In this document: positions 8,982 through 17,816 of the stretch, piece by piece
Numbering within the stretch: the stretch's first letter is position 1
Layout of the letters: each line of letters opens with the position of its first letter
Origin: Mucilaginibacter terrae
GTDB lineage: Bacteria > Bacteroidota > Bacteroidia > Sphingobacteriales > Sphingobacteriaceae
Assembly (NCBI RefSeq): GCF_031951985.1
Contig: NZ_JAVLVU010000001.1
Span: 2,294,001 to 2,358,000 of the forward strand
Reading direction: 5' to 3'
DNA: 64,000 nucleotides
Translations under genes and position numbers: made by a program
Notes under the pieces: model-generated
What the model was told of the DNA's origin: nothing
Databases searched by the model: none
The model's input: only the letters and a program-made list of their open reading frames with translations

Positions 8982-10370
8982 CTAAATGTTATATGTAAGG
9001 TTGTGAATTATTGCAGGATAAATACCAATTACCAGCGTAACAACGGCTGAAAAGCCTAAAACGAACTGGTAATAACCCGGTACCGTAAGCTCCTCATGCT
9101 CGGCATTACGGAAATACATGGCAATAATAACGCGGAAATAGTAGAAGATGCTCACGATAGCATTGATGACCGCAATGATTACCAGCCATAAATGGAAGCG
9201 ACTCAAGGCTCCGCTAAACATAAAGAATTTACCAATAAAGCCAGCCGTTAACGGAATGCCCGCCAGCGATAACATAGCAATAGTTAAGGTAGCCGCCAGG
9301 AAAGGGTTGCGTTTGTGCAAGCCGTTAAAGCTCTCAAAACTATCGCTGCCCAATTGCTGCTGAACCAATATCAATACGCCAAAGGCCACGATAGAGGCTA
9401 CAGAATAAGCAGTAGCATACATGAATATTGCATTGCCCGAAGCGGCGCTTAAAGCTACAACGGCAAACAACATATAACCGGCATGTGATATGCTCGAAAA
9501 AGCCAGCATGCGCTTAAAGCCGTGCTGATACAGCGCGGTAAGGTTACCCACAAACAAAGTTATAATGGTTATTACCAACAGTGTTGGCATCCAAAACTCG
9601 GCCACCGGCGCAAAGCAAACGCTAAACAAGCGTAAAAATGCGGCAAAGCCGGCAGTTTTTACAACGGTAGACATAAACGCGGTAATTAACGTAGGCGAAC
9701 CTTCGTATACGTCGGGCGTCCAGAAGTGGAACGGTGCTGCACCTACTTTAAAGCACAGGCCTACGATAATAAGGACGATACCTGTGTGAAACAATGGATC
9801 GATACCACGAGGGTGCTGAACTGCCCAATTGCGAATAGCTTCGAGGCCGAACGAATGGGTTGCACCGTAAATTAGGGTGATGCCAAACAGCAGAAAGCCG
9901 GTTGAAAAGGCACCCATCAGGAAGTACTTCAACGCAGCCTCGTTAGAGGCAAAGTTCTTTTTATCAATACCCGCTAATATGTATAAGCTAACCGACATGA
10001 TCTCGATACCGATGAACAGCATAGTAAGGTTATAGTACGATACCATTACAATAATACCGGCCAGCGCAAAAAGGATAATAGCAATATATTCGGCCACATG
10101 ATCACTGATGCGCTCAAAGTAGCCTTTCGATAACATGAGTATGAGTAAAGTTGATACGATAGCCGTTACCGAAAATGCCACCGAAAAATTATTAAACAGC
10201 ATCATATCATGAAGTATGGGTACTGCCCCGTTATTCCACTGCCATACAGCCGATACTATAGCCGCCAGTAAACCGGCAATAGTAACCGGAAGCAGTAACT
10301 TATTAGCCTTAAACAGGCCAATGTACAGCAACACAATGGGTAATATGGCTATGATAATTAATGTGGTCAT
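8982..10370 (-). CDS. nuoN: NADH-quinone oxidoreductase subunit N
   Basis: The protein has 462 residues and is a polytopic antiporter-like subunit of the complex I membrane arm. It carries the proton-channel family pattern: helices from the N-terminus, IGIEIMSVSLYILAG with the key Glu, LKYFLMGAFSTGFLLFG, VGLCFKVGAAPFHFWTPDVYEG with the channel Lys and broken helix, and KRMLAFSSISHAGYML. This gene is the last of the nuo cluster and lies 73 bp after nuoM. Its length is normal. NuoN contributes one of the proton translocation paths of NADH dehydrogenase in the inner membrane. Confidence 0.95.
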   Translation of the reverse strand: MTTLIIIAILPIVLLYIGLFKANKLLLPVTIAGLLAAIVSAVWQWNNGAVPILHDMMLFNNFSVAFSVTAIVSTLLILMLSKGYFERISDHVAEYIAIILFALAGIIVMVSYYNLTMLFIGIEIMSVSLYILAGIDKKNFASNEAALKYFLMGAFSTGFLLFGITLIYGATHSFGLEAIRNWAVQHPRGIDPLFHTGIVLIIVGLCFKVGAAPFHFWTPDVYEGSPTLITAFMSTVVKTAGFAAFLRLFSVCFAPVAEFWMPTLLVITIITLFVGNLTALYQHGFKRMLAFSSISHAGYMLFAVVALSAASGNAIFMYATAYSVASIVAFGVLILVQQQLGSDSFESFNGLHKRNPFLAATLTIAMLSLAGIPLTAGFIGKFFMFSGALSRFHLWLVIIAVINAIVSIFYYFRVIIAMYFRNAEHEELTVPGYYQFVLGFSAVVTLVIGIYPAIIHNLTYNI

Positions 10371-10443
10371 TTTATATCTCGAATTCGAATCTCCAATAAA
10401 TTAGTTGTCAGTCACCGGTTTTCAGTTATCGGTACTATCTCTT

Positions 10444-11922
10444 TTAATTTTTATGTATTAAAGCGGCGCTTATCTTAGCGTTCACTTCGTTCATCAGTTG
10501 TGTTACCGATGACTCGGTAAGGTGCAGTATGGGTTGAGGGTAAACACCTATGGCAATTACCAATACGCAAATGATACCCAAAATGAGTTTCTCGCCTGCG
10601 GTAATATCGGTAAAGGTTGCGGTAAGCGTATTAGTTTCTCCCTGCATAATGTTTTTGTAAGCACGAAGCATGTAAACCGCGCCCTGTATAATGGTTAAGC
10701 CCGCCACAATGCCCATCCACATATCGTAACGGTAAACACCGTTCAATAATAAAAACTCACCAATAAAGCCGTTGGTTAAGGGTAACCCTACCGAACCCAA
10801 TACGATGATGAGGAATGCAATAGCCAACTGAGGTGCAATTTTTGCAATACCGCCCAACTGGTCAATATCACGGGTTTTAAGCTGACGCTCAATAATATCC
10901 AGCACAAAGAAAATACCTACCACCTCTAAACCGTGGTTAAGCATCTGTATCATGGCACCTTGCAGGCCTTGTATAGTCCAGGCCAGTAAACCGGCGGCTA
11001 TTAAACCTACGTGCGCAATTGATGAGTAAGCTATTAAACGCTTGCTGTCTTTAACCCTGAATGCAATGATCGAGGCGTAAACAATACCGGCAATGGCTAA
11101 CCAAAGCGGATTGTTTTGCCACTCGTAAAAACCTACAGGAGCAATAGGTATCATCCAGCGGATGGCGCCATAAATACCCATTTTTAGCATTATACCTGAT
11201 AACAACATGGTACCGGCGGCAGGTGCTTCGGTATATGTATCGGGCTGCCAGGTATGCAGCGGGAAAATCGGCATCTTGATAGCAAAAGCTAACAGGAAAG
11301 CGGCAAAAACCCACGACTGCTGTGTATTATTAAGCTTTAGCGCGTAAAATTTGTAAAGGTCGAAGCTATGCTCGGGAGTTTGCAGGTACAGGTAAATTAA
11401 TGCTAACAGCATGAACAGTGATCCGGCAAATGTATAAATGAAGAATTTTAGCGTAACCTTAACCCGGTTTTCGCCGCCCCACATGCCGCATATAAAGTAA
11501 ATAGGTATAAGCGCAACTTCCCACCCCACGTAAAACATAAAGCCGTCTAACGCGGTAAATACCAACATTAAGCCAAACTGCATAAACATAATAAGCGCGT
11601 AAAACGCCGATGGATTATTGTACTCGCGTTTAAAGGTTGTGCCGATTATAAGCGGTATCAAACCCACAGTTAATATAACCGGGATGATGTTAATGCCATC
11701 CAACGCCGCTGTAAAATATATGCCCAGTTTAGGCATCCACGCTGCATCAAACACAAATTGAGGCCCGCTTACATTGGTTTGAAACTGGGAGATAATGTAA
11801 ATACCCAAAGCCAGCTCAACCAGCGATAATGCAAGGGCAACCGATTTTACAGCATTGCCTTTTATAAATAAAAGCGCCAGGGCTGCCAGTAAGGGTAAAA
11901 AAAGTAAAATACTAACCGTCAT
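10444..11922 (-). CDS. nuoM: NADH-quinone oxidoreductase subunit M
   Basis: The protein has 492 residues and is a second antiporter-like subunit. Visible family marks are FYVGWEVALIPIYFICGMWGG, where the Glu is part of the proton path, then AFAIKMPIFPLHTWQPDTYTEAP with the conserved Lys and His, and KRLIAYSSIAHVGLI. It has about fourteen hydrophobic segments. It sits 23 bp from nuoL and 73 bp from nuoN on the same strand. It works as a proton-pumping module of complex I. Confidence 0.96.
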   Translation of the reverse strand: MTVSILLFLPLLAALALLFIKGNAVKSVALALSLVELALGIYIISQFQTNVSGPQFVFDAAWMPKLGIYFTAALDGINIIPVILTVGLIPLIIGTTFKREYNNPSAFYALIMFMQFGLMLVFTALDGFMFYVGWEVALIPIYFICGMWGGENRVKVTLKFFIYTFAGSLFMLLALIYLYLQTPEHSFDLYKFYALKLNNTQQSWVFAAFLLAFAIKMPIFPLHTWQPDTYTEAPAAGTMLLSGIMLKMGIYGAIRWMIPIAPVGFYEWQNNPLWLAIAGIVYASIIAFRVKDSKRLIAYSSIAHVGLIAAGLLAWTIQGLQGAMIQMLNHGLEVVGIFFVLDIIERQLKTRDIDQLGGIAKIAPQLAIAFLIIVLGSVGLPLTNGFIGEFLLLNGVYRYDMWMGIVAGLTIIQGAVYMLRAYKNIMQGETNTLTATFTDITAGEKLILGIICVLVIAIGVYPQPILHLTESSVTQLMNEVNAKISAALIHKN

Positions 11923-11945
11923 TTTATATGCAGTAAACGCTTGTT

Positions 11946-13850
11946 TTAAAACTTAATTAAACTGTATATGAGCACACCAATAATGCCAATAACCATCATA
12001 AACAGGTAAAAACCTACATTACCGGTTTGTAGCAGGCGCAAGCCTTTGCCAGCTTCGCAAGGTGCCTGGCTAAGGCCGTTCACTATTCCATCAATGCCTA
12101 ATTTGTCAATTACTTTAAAGAAAAAGTCTGACAGGAAATCTAATGGCTTACGGATAATGGTATCATAAATTTCATCGATATAAAACTTATTGTACGATAG
12201 CCTAACCAGCGCAGGGCGTTCTTCGGTATCGGCCACCGGTATATCGGCTTGTTTTACATATTTAACGTAAGCATAAATCAACGCAATAACCGCTACACCT
12301 ACCGAAATACCCATCAACATATACTCAGTATTATGAGCAATAAACATTTTACCGGTTAACGCTGACGATTTGCTCATCACAGGTTCAAGCCAATGCTCTA
12401 ACCAATGGTGACCGCCCAACGCCTCGGGCACACCTATAAAACCGCCAACGGTTGATAGGATAGCCAATACGATTAACGGAATAGTCATACTTGGCGGCGA
12501 CTCGTGCAAATGGTGTTCCTGCTCATGCGTTCCGCGGAATTTGCCCCAGAAAGTGAGGAACATCAATCGGAACATATAAAATGAGGTAAACATAGCACCC
12601 AGCACACCTAATATGTATAATACACGGTTGTGCATATAAGCATGCGCTAATATTTCGTCTTTAGAAAAGAAACCTGCAAAAATAGGAAGGCCTGCAATGG
12701 CAAAGGTGCCAATGAGCATGGTAATGAACGTTACCGGCAATTTGCCTCTCAAGCCGCCCATGTTGCGCATATCCTGCTCGCCGCTTACCGCGTGTATAAC
12801 CGAACCGGCACCCAGGAACAATAACGCTTTAAAGAACGCATGGGTTAACACGTGGAAAAAAGCACCTGTATAAGAACCAACGCCCAAGGCCAAAAACATA
12901 TACCCCAATTGAGATACGGTTGAGTAGGCCAATACCTTTTTAATATCAGTTTGGGTAAGTGCAATTATAGCAGCCAGTAATAAAGTAGCCACACCAATAA
13001 TGGCAATTACATGCTGTGTTACCGGGGCCAGGGTGAATAAGATGTTCGAACGGGCAATCATGTATATACCCGCGGTAACCATGGTAGCCGCGTGTATTAA
13101 CGCCGAAACCGGGGTTGGGCCGGCCATTGCATCGGGCAGCCATGTAAACAATGGTATTTGTGCCGATTTACCGGTAGCGCCCACAAACAGCAATAAGGTG
13201 ATAAGCATGATCGTACTATCGCCGCTTTTCATATTTGCGGCATGGCTAAATACGCTGGCATACTCAATGCTGCCGAACGCCTTCATGATAACGAATACGC
13301 CGATGAGAAAACCTAAGTCGCCTATGCGGTTCATTACGAAGGCTTTTTTGGCGGCATCGGCATAAGCTGCATTGCCATACCAAAACCCAATGAGCAGGTA
13401 TGAGCATAAGCCCACGCCTTCCCAGCCTATAAACATGATGATATAGTTTGAACCCAAAACCAATAGCAACATAAAGAACACGAACAGGTTGAGGTACGCA
13501 AAAAACTTACCGAAACCTTCATCGTGGCTCATGTAGCCTATAGAGTATAAATGAATTAAAAAGCCAATACCGGTGATGATGAGCAGCATAATGGAACTCA
13601 ACTGATCGACCAGGAAGGCAAACGGAATATGCAGATCACCAACCTTAACCCAATCGAACAGGGTAACATTGATAGGTGCGCCGGTTGATTTTACCTGTAA
13701 AAATGCGCCAACACTTAAAGCAAATGATAACAAAACCATCAAACTGGCCAAACCGCCAATGATGCTTTTAGGTAAGGTATTACGGCCCAATCCGTTAATT
13801 ACGAATCCTGCCAACGGCAGCAGCGGAATAAGCCAGAGGTATTTATCCAT
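11946..13850 (-). CDS. nuoL: NADH-quinone oxidoreductase subunit L
   Basis: The protein has 634 residues and is the largest antiporter-like subunit. Motifs: FIGWEGVGLCSYLLIGFWY with the key Glu, GKSAQIPLFTWLPDAMAGPTPVSALIHAATMV with the channel Lys, and KKVLAYSTVSQLGYM. The final about 120 residues include the long amphipathic lateral region and a terminal helix (GFYLFMMVIGIIGVLIY) that braces NuoM and NuoN. A His-rich loop (THEQEHHLHE) follows FRLMFLTFWG. A GAGCG-type inverted repeat separates it from nuoK, but the direction and order are those of a normal nuo operon. Confidence 0.96.
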   Translation of the reverse strand: MDKYLWLIPLLPLAGFVINGLGRNTLPKSIIGGLASLMVLLSFALSVGAFLQVKSTGAPINVTLFDWVKVGDLHIPFAFLVDQLSSIMLLIITGIGFLIHLYSIGYMSHDEGFGKFFAYLNLFVFFMLLLVLGSNYIIMFIGWEGVGLCSYLLIGFWYGNAAYADAAKKAFVMNRIGDLGFLIGVFVIMKAFGSIEYASVFSHAANMKSGDSTIMLITLLLFVGATGKSAQIPLFTWLPDAMAGPTPVSALIHAATMVTAGIYMIARSNILFTLAPVTQHVIAIIGVATLLLAAIIALTQTDIKKVLAYSTVSQLGYMFLALGVGSYTGAFFHVLTHAFFKALLFLGAGSVIHAVSGEQDMRNMGGLRGKLPVTFITMLIGTFAIAGLPIFAGFFSKDEILAHAYMHNRVLYILGVLGAMFTSFYMFRLMFLTFWGKFRGTHEQEHHLHESPPSMTIPLIVLAILSTVGGFIGVPEALGGHHWLEHWLEPVMSKSSALTGKMFIAHNTEYMLMGISVGVAVIALIYAYVKYVKQADIPVADTEERPALVRLSYNKFYIDEIYDTIIRKPLDFLSDFFFKVIDKLGIDGIVNGLSQAPCEAGKGLRLLQTGNVGFYLFMMVIGIIGVLIYSLIKF

Positions 13851-13871
13851 GTTCTTAGTACATTATTTTAT

Positions 13872-13938
13872 GGAGCGGGGAGCGAGGATGGGAGAGCGAT
13901 TTGTTAACCTCGCTCCTTCATCTTCGCTCCTCGCTCCT
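13872..13938. repeat. GAGCGAGGAGCG-type inverted repeat between nuoK and nuoL
   Basis: The left arm (13872-13890, GGAGCGGGGAGCGAGGATG) is mirrored by the right arm (about 13909-13938, with CTCGCTCC repeated twice). Together they can form a long GC-rich hairpin in the nuoK-nuoL space of the transcript. Confidence 0.65.
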
Positions 13939-13941
13939 ACT

Positions 13942-14271
13942 TTACCATTTTAATCTGTTCAATATATCTACGTCGATAGAGTTGGTATTGCGGTGTATCA
14001 TTACGATGATGGCCAGGCCTATAGCTATTTCGGCAGCGGCCAGCGCCATGATGAAGAACACGAACACCTGCCCGTTAGGATCGTTGCCATACACCGAAAA
14101 AACGGTAAGCAACAGGTTAACGGCATTCAGCATCAGCTCAACCGACATAAATACCACAATGGCGTTACGGCGTATCAACACACCAATTACACCTATCGAA
14201 AATATAATTGCGCTTAACAGTATATAATGGTTAAGCGGAACGACCTTTACAGTTTCAAAAAAACTTTCCAT
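13942..14271 (-). CDS. nuoK: NADH-quinone oxidoreductase subunit K
   Basis: The protein has 109 residues with three hydrophobic helices. The NuoK signature is visible: SAIIFSIGVIGVLIRRNAIV, VELMLNAVNLLL with the conserved Glu of the central hydrophilic axis, and FVFFIMALAAAEIAIGLAI with the second Glu. It passes protons and conformational change along the complex I membrane arm. Its start overlaps the nuoJ stop by one base, showing translational coupling. The N-terminus is a few residues longer than in E. coli. Confidence 0.95.
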   Translation of the reverse strand: MESFFETVKVVPLNHYILLSAIIFSIGVIGVLIRRNAIVVFMSVELMLNAVNLLLTVFSVYGNDPNGQVFVFFIMALAAAEIAIGLAIIVMIHRNTNSIDVDILNRLKW

Positions 14272-14780
14272 TATACAGTAGTAGCTTTAGGTTTACCTTC
14301 TTTAGTTGCCAGCAATACAGCGCCCACCATGGCCGATAACAGCAGGATAGACGATACCTCGAACGGCAGTAAAAATTCATTAAATAATACCTTACCCAGG
14401 TTTTGCACCGAGCCAAGGTTTACATCTCTCAGTACCACCGGGTTTGATTTTGCTGTTAGTTTGATGGCTCCTACCAGGGTTACCAGCAGTACGCCGCCAC
14501 CTATTATGCCTGCCAGTTTTACATAAATGCTTTTGGTTGGCTCGGTATCCTTATTCAAATTCAGCATCATGAGCACAAACAGAAATAGCACGAGTATAGC
14601 CCCCATGTAAACAATAAAGTTTACCACGGCCAAAAACTGGGCATTCAAAATAATGTAATGAATGGTGAACGTAAAAAACGTAATAATGAGGTACAGCACA
14701 CTATGCACCGGGTTTTTGGCAAAAATAACCAGCAGTGAAAACAGTATGGACAAGAATGCGATAAAGTAAAATACACTCAT
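14271..14780 (-). CDS. nuoJ: NADH-quinone oxidoreductase subunit J
   Basis: The protein has 169 residues with five predicted transmembrane helices. The family block NPVHSVLYLIITFFTFTIHYIILNAQFLAVVNFIVYMGAI(L) is clear when read piecewise: NPVHS near residue 24, then AQFLAVVNFIVYMGAILVLF near 50-68. The pi-bulge helix of NuoJ lies in this region. A C-terminal PFEVSSILLLSAMVGAVLL helix is followed by a short basic tail. It is 66 bp from nuoI and overlaps nuoK by one base. It is a complex I membrane subunit. Confidence 0.94.
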   Translation of the reverse strand: MSVFYFIAFLSILFSLLVIFAKNPVHSVLYLIITFFTFTIHYIILNAQFLAVVNFIVYMGAILVLFLFVLMMLNLNKDTEPTKSIYVKLAGIIGGGVLLVTLVGAIKLTAKSNPVVLRDVNLGSVQNLGKVLFNEFLLPFEVSSILLLSAMVGAVLLATKEGKPKATTV

Positions 14781-14846
14781 AGCTCGATATACAGAAAAAT
14801 ACCCTTGCCGGTTAAATTGGTTGCCGCCAAAGGTATCATTCTTTTT

Positions 14847-15359
14847 TTATTGGTTTAAAGGCGGCTCAACTAATTTGTCTTTGCCGTATATAAAGTCTTT
14901 ACGTAAAAAATCGGTTGGTACAATGTCACCGTCCAGGTATATAGCTTCTTTGGGGCAGGCTTCTTCGCACAAACCGCAAAAAATACATCGTAACATGTTA
15001 ATTTCGTAAACTGCTGCATATTTTTCTTCACGGTACAGGTTTTCCTCACCTTTCTGGCGCTCGGCGGCAGTCATGGTAATGGCTTCGGCCGGACACGACA
15101 GGGCGCAAAGGCCGCATGCAGTACAACGTTCTTTACCGTTTTCATCGCGCTTTAGCGAGTGCATACCACGGAAATTCTCCGAAAACTCCCGTTTTTGTTC
15201 AGGATAACGAATGGTTACATCGCCACCGGCAAACACATTTTTTACAAAGTGTTTCATGGTAATGCTCAAACCCTGGGTTATGGCAGGCAGGTAAGCACGC
15301 TCCCAAAAGTTGAGCGGCTTAACTTCTAATACTTTTCGCTTTTTACTTAATGGTTCCAT
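14847..15359 (-). CDS. nuoI: NADH-quinone oxidoreductase subunit I
   Basis: The protein has 170 residues and is a peripheral iron-sulfur subunit. Two ferredoxin motifs bind the N6a and N6b [4Fe-4S] clusters: CTACGLCALSCPAEAI and CIFCGLCEEACPKEAI. An N-terminal basic helix (MEPLSKKRKV) precedes YLPAITQGLSITMKHF, which docks on NuoH. Electrons pass through it from the NuoG side to cluster N2 in NuoB. It lies 8 bp downstream of nuoH. Confidence 0.96.
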   Translation of the reverse strand: MEPLSKKRKVLEVKPLNFWERAYLPAITQGLSITMKHFVKNVFAGGDVTIRYPEQKREFSENFRGMHSLKRDENGKERCTACGLCALSCPAEAITMTAAERQKGEENLYREEKYAAVYEINMLRCIFCGLCEEACPKEAIYLDGDIVPTDFLRKDFIYGKDKLVEPPLNQ

Positions 15360-15367
15360 GTATAGGG

Positions 15368-16408
15368 TTAAGCAAATTTCTCAATTAATGTAGCAATTAC
15401 ACCGGTTAACACAATGTTGGCAATAGCCAGTGGTATTAACGTTTTCCAGCCCAGGTGCATCAGCTGGTCATAACGGAAACGCGGGATAGTCCAGCGGATC
15501 CACATGAAGAAAAAGATAAAGGCAAATATTTTGGCAAACAGCACCGCTACACCAATTAAAGGTGCAATAGTTGGGCCTGCATGCGCCGCCACCCAATCCA
15601 TACCCGGGTAGTTATAGCCGCCCCAATACAGGGTAGCCATTACTGCCGATGATACGAACATGTTGATGTATTCGGCAAACAGGTAAAAGCCCAGTTTCAT
15701 GGACGAATATTCGGTATGGTAACCACCTACCAGCTCAGTTTCACATTCAGGTAAATCGAACGGGCTACGGTTGGTTTCGGCAAAGGCACATACGATGAAT
15801 ATCAAAAAGCCAAGCGGCTGATAAAGCACGTTCCAGTGCCAGCCATGCTGTTGTTCTACAATTTCTTTTAAGCTTAGGGTACCGGTAAGCATCAGCAGGG
15901 CAATAATGGATAAACCCATCGAAATTTCGTAGCTGATATTTTGCGATGCTGCGCGGATAGCGCCTAATAAAGAGTATTTGTTATTAGATGCCCAGCCACC
16001 GATCATGATACCATATACCCCCAGCGATACCACGCCGAAGATGTATAAAATTCCCACGTTAATATCGGTAACCTGCAGATCGATAACACGACCCGCAATT
16101 TGCATTTGAGGGCCCCAAGGTATAACTGCCGAACCTATACAGGCCGTCATGATAGCCAGCGACGGACCTACAATGAACAAAAAGCCGCTTGCGCGGGTAG
16201 GAATAATTTCCTCTTTCATGAACATTTTGGCACCATCGGCCATGGGCTGTAATATACCAAACGGACCGGCACGGTTAGGGCCTACCCTATCCTGCAAAAA
16301 CGCCGCAACCTTACGCTCGGCATAGGTAGAGTACATGGCTACTACGAGGCTTATGGCAAAAATTACCACCACAAGCACCAATTTAATTAATAAGTCAGCA
16401 GTCTCCAT
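15368..16408 (-). CDS. nuoH: NADH-quinone oxidoreductase subunit H
   Basis: The protein has 346 residues and is the membrane subunit at the quinone-binding site. Signature segments: YAERKVAAFLQDRVGPNRAGPFG near residue 30, GWASNNKYSLLGAIRAAS, FAETNRSPFDLPECETELVGGYHTEYSSM, and RWTIPRFRYDQLMHLGWK near the C-terminus. These acidic and basic residues line the quinone chamber and the E-channel. The start codon overlaps the end of nuoG by one base. The length is close to the bacterial norm. Confidence 0.97.
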   Translation of the reverse strand: METADLLIKLVLVVVIFAISLVVAMYSTYAERKVAAFLQDRVGPNRAGPFGILQPMADGAKMFMKEEIIPTRASGFLFIVGPSLAIMTACIGSAVIPWGPQMQIAGRVIDLQVTDINVGILYIFGVVSLGVYGIMIGGWASNNKYSLLGAIRAASQNISYEISMGLSIIALLMLTGTLSLKEIVEQQHGWHWNVLYQPLGFLIFIVCAFAETNRSPFDLPECETELVGGYHTEYSSMKLGFYLFAEYINMFVSSAVMATLYWGGYNYPGMDWVAAHAGPTIAPLIGVAVLFAKIFAFIFFFMWIRWTIPRFRYDQLMHLGWKTLIPLAIANIVLTGVIATLIEKFA

Positions 16409-17406
16409 TATAGTCTTGTCTCCCGTTCAAATTGTTCTTTATTAGCTTCGAGTAAAACCGGGTTGGTTTTAACTACCGGCAATGGCCTTAAAGTATCATA
16501 ATGGTTTGAGCTGATAACCGATTGGTTTGATACCTTGCGCGGCCCCTCAATAACCCAGTCGGCAGTTTTCTTTTTATCAAAGCGGCAGGTATTGCAGATG
16601 AATTCCTCCACTTCGCCATACTGGTCTTTACGGGCAGTAACGCGTATAACGTCTTCTCCTTTGTACCAAAGAGTTACTTTTCCGCTGCATTTCTCGTGCT
16701 CACAATCGCGGTGTGCTTCTACCGGTTTGGTAAACCAAACGCGGTTTTTAAAGCGGAAAGTTTTATCGGTTAACGCTCCTACCGGACAAACGTCAATTAC
16801 GTTGCCCGAAAAATCGTTATCAACTGCTTTTTGGATGTAGGTAGAAATTTCGGCATGATCGCCACGGTTTAGTACGCCGTGTACGCGTTGCTCGGTTATC
16901 TGGTCGGCCGTAAAAACGCAGCGGTAGCATAAAATACAACGGGTCATGTGCAGTTGTATCTTATCACCAATATCTATTTTCTCGAAAGTACGGCGGTCAA
17001 ATTCGTAGCGGGTTTTGGCGGCACCGTGCTCGTAACCTAAGTCTTGCAGGTGGCATTCACCAGCCTGATCGCACACTGGGCAATCCAGCGGGTGGTTGAT
17101 GAGCAGCATTTCTACAATGCCTTTACGTGCTTCAATAACCTCGGGCGAGGTTATGTTTTGCACCTCCATACCATCCATAACACCGGTACGGCATGAGGCT
17201 ACCAGCTTAGGCATCGGGCGCGGGTCTTTTTCAGAGCCTTTTGTTACCTTAACCAAACAGGTACGGCATTTACCGCCGCTGCCTTCCAGCTTAGAGTAAT
17301 AGCACATAGCCGGCGGAACAATATCGCCTCCTATCTGCCTTGCAGCATTCAGAATAGATGTGCCGGGTTCAACATCAATGCTAATTCCGTCGATAGTTAC
17401 TTTCAT
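16408..17406 (-). CDS. nuoG: NADH-quinone oxidoreductase subunit G, short form lacking the molybdopterin domain
   Basis: The protein has 332 residues; E. coli-type NuoG is about 900. An N-terminal [2Fe-2S] ferredoxin domain has Cys35, Cys47, Cys50 and Cys72. A His/Cys [4Fe-4S] site follows in CPVCDQAGECHLQDLG, then CILCYRC and later CPVGAL for a further [4Fe-4S] cluster. A last short module holds CEHEKC and CNTC, two Cys pairs that resemble the start of the molybdopterin-oxidoreductase domain. The rest of that domain is absent and a Pro/Asn-rich tail follows. It relays electrons from NuoF/E to NuoI. Its 5' end overlaps the preceding cyclotransferase gene by 26 bp. The short form appears to be normal for this bacterial group rather than a broken gene, because the reading frame ends cleanly and nuoH starts at once. 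Confidence 0.88.
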   Translation of the reverse strand: MKVTIDGISIDVEPGTSILNAARQIGGDIVPPAMCYYSKLEGSGGKCRTCLVKVTKGSEKDPRPMPKLVASCRTGVMDGMEVQNITSPEVIEARKGIVEMLLINHPLDCPVCDQAGECHLQDLGYEHGAAKTRYEFDRRTFEKIDIGDKIQLHMTRCILCYRCVFTADQITEQRVHGVLNRGDHAEISTYIQKAVDNDFSGNVIDVCPVGALTDKTFRFKNRVWFTKPVEAHRDCEHEKCSGKVTLWYKGEDVIRVTARKDQYGEVEEFICNTCRFDKKKTADWVIEGPRKVSNQSVISSNHYDTLRPLPVVKTNPVLLEANKEQFERETRL

Positions 17407-17791
17407 TAACCTTATCTCTAATATAAGCGAGGTAATCGCCGTTTATAATCTTTATATATGATGGATGCAGTTCATTTATAAACACATACACCCAACAATT
17501 TATCTTTCTTTGGTTACCAAGCTTCACCGTTTTTAAAACGCGGTTGTACTCGTCACCTTCGTACTCATCAAGTACCGTAAACACCGCTTGCACATTGTTT
17601 ACGCGGTATACCTCGCCTACAATAGTATCGGTTGCATCAGCAACTTCAACAAGGCCGGGGTATTGCCCTAAATCATACAGCTGGCCCAATATCGAGCCGT
17701 TGCCTTCAAAATGAAGATGCTCCTGCACGCTGCGCATTACCCCGGCATCAAAGTGCTTTAACAAGGTGCCGTATACAAATATGTAATCCAT
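17381..17791 (-). CDS. Gamma-glutamylcyclotransferase-like protein in the nuo cluster
   Basis: The protein has 136 residues of the GGCT/AIG2-like fold. The N-terminal FVYGTLLKHFD holds the conserved YGTL substrate loop. LYDLGQYPGLVEV and VNNVQAVFTVLDEYEGDEYNRV follow, with the catalytic-type Glu in DEYEGDEY. Members act on gamma-glutamyl amines or peptides in the cytoplasm and release 5-oxoproline. The substrate here is unknown. It overlaps nuoG by 26 bp and lies 25 bp after orf102, so it must share the nuo transcript. No role in complex I is known for it. It may simply ride along in the operon. Confidence 0.8.
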   Translation of the reverse strand: MDYIFVYGTLLKHFDAGVMRSVQEHLHFEGNGSILGQLYDLGQYPGLVEVADATDTIVGEVYRVNNVQAVFTVLDEYEGDEYNRVLKTVKLGNQRKINCWVYVFINELHPSYIKIINGDYLAYIRDKVNESNYRRN

Positions 17792-17816
17792 ACTTTACCT
17801 TATTAAAACCAGCCCG

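Noticed and set aside
17381..17406. The overlap of the cyclotransferase and nuoG as a frameshift or gene fusion
   Set aside because: Both frames end and start cleanly with complete family domains, so this is a normal gene overlap.
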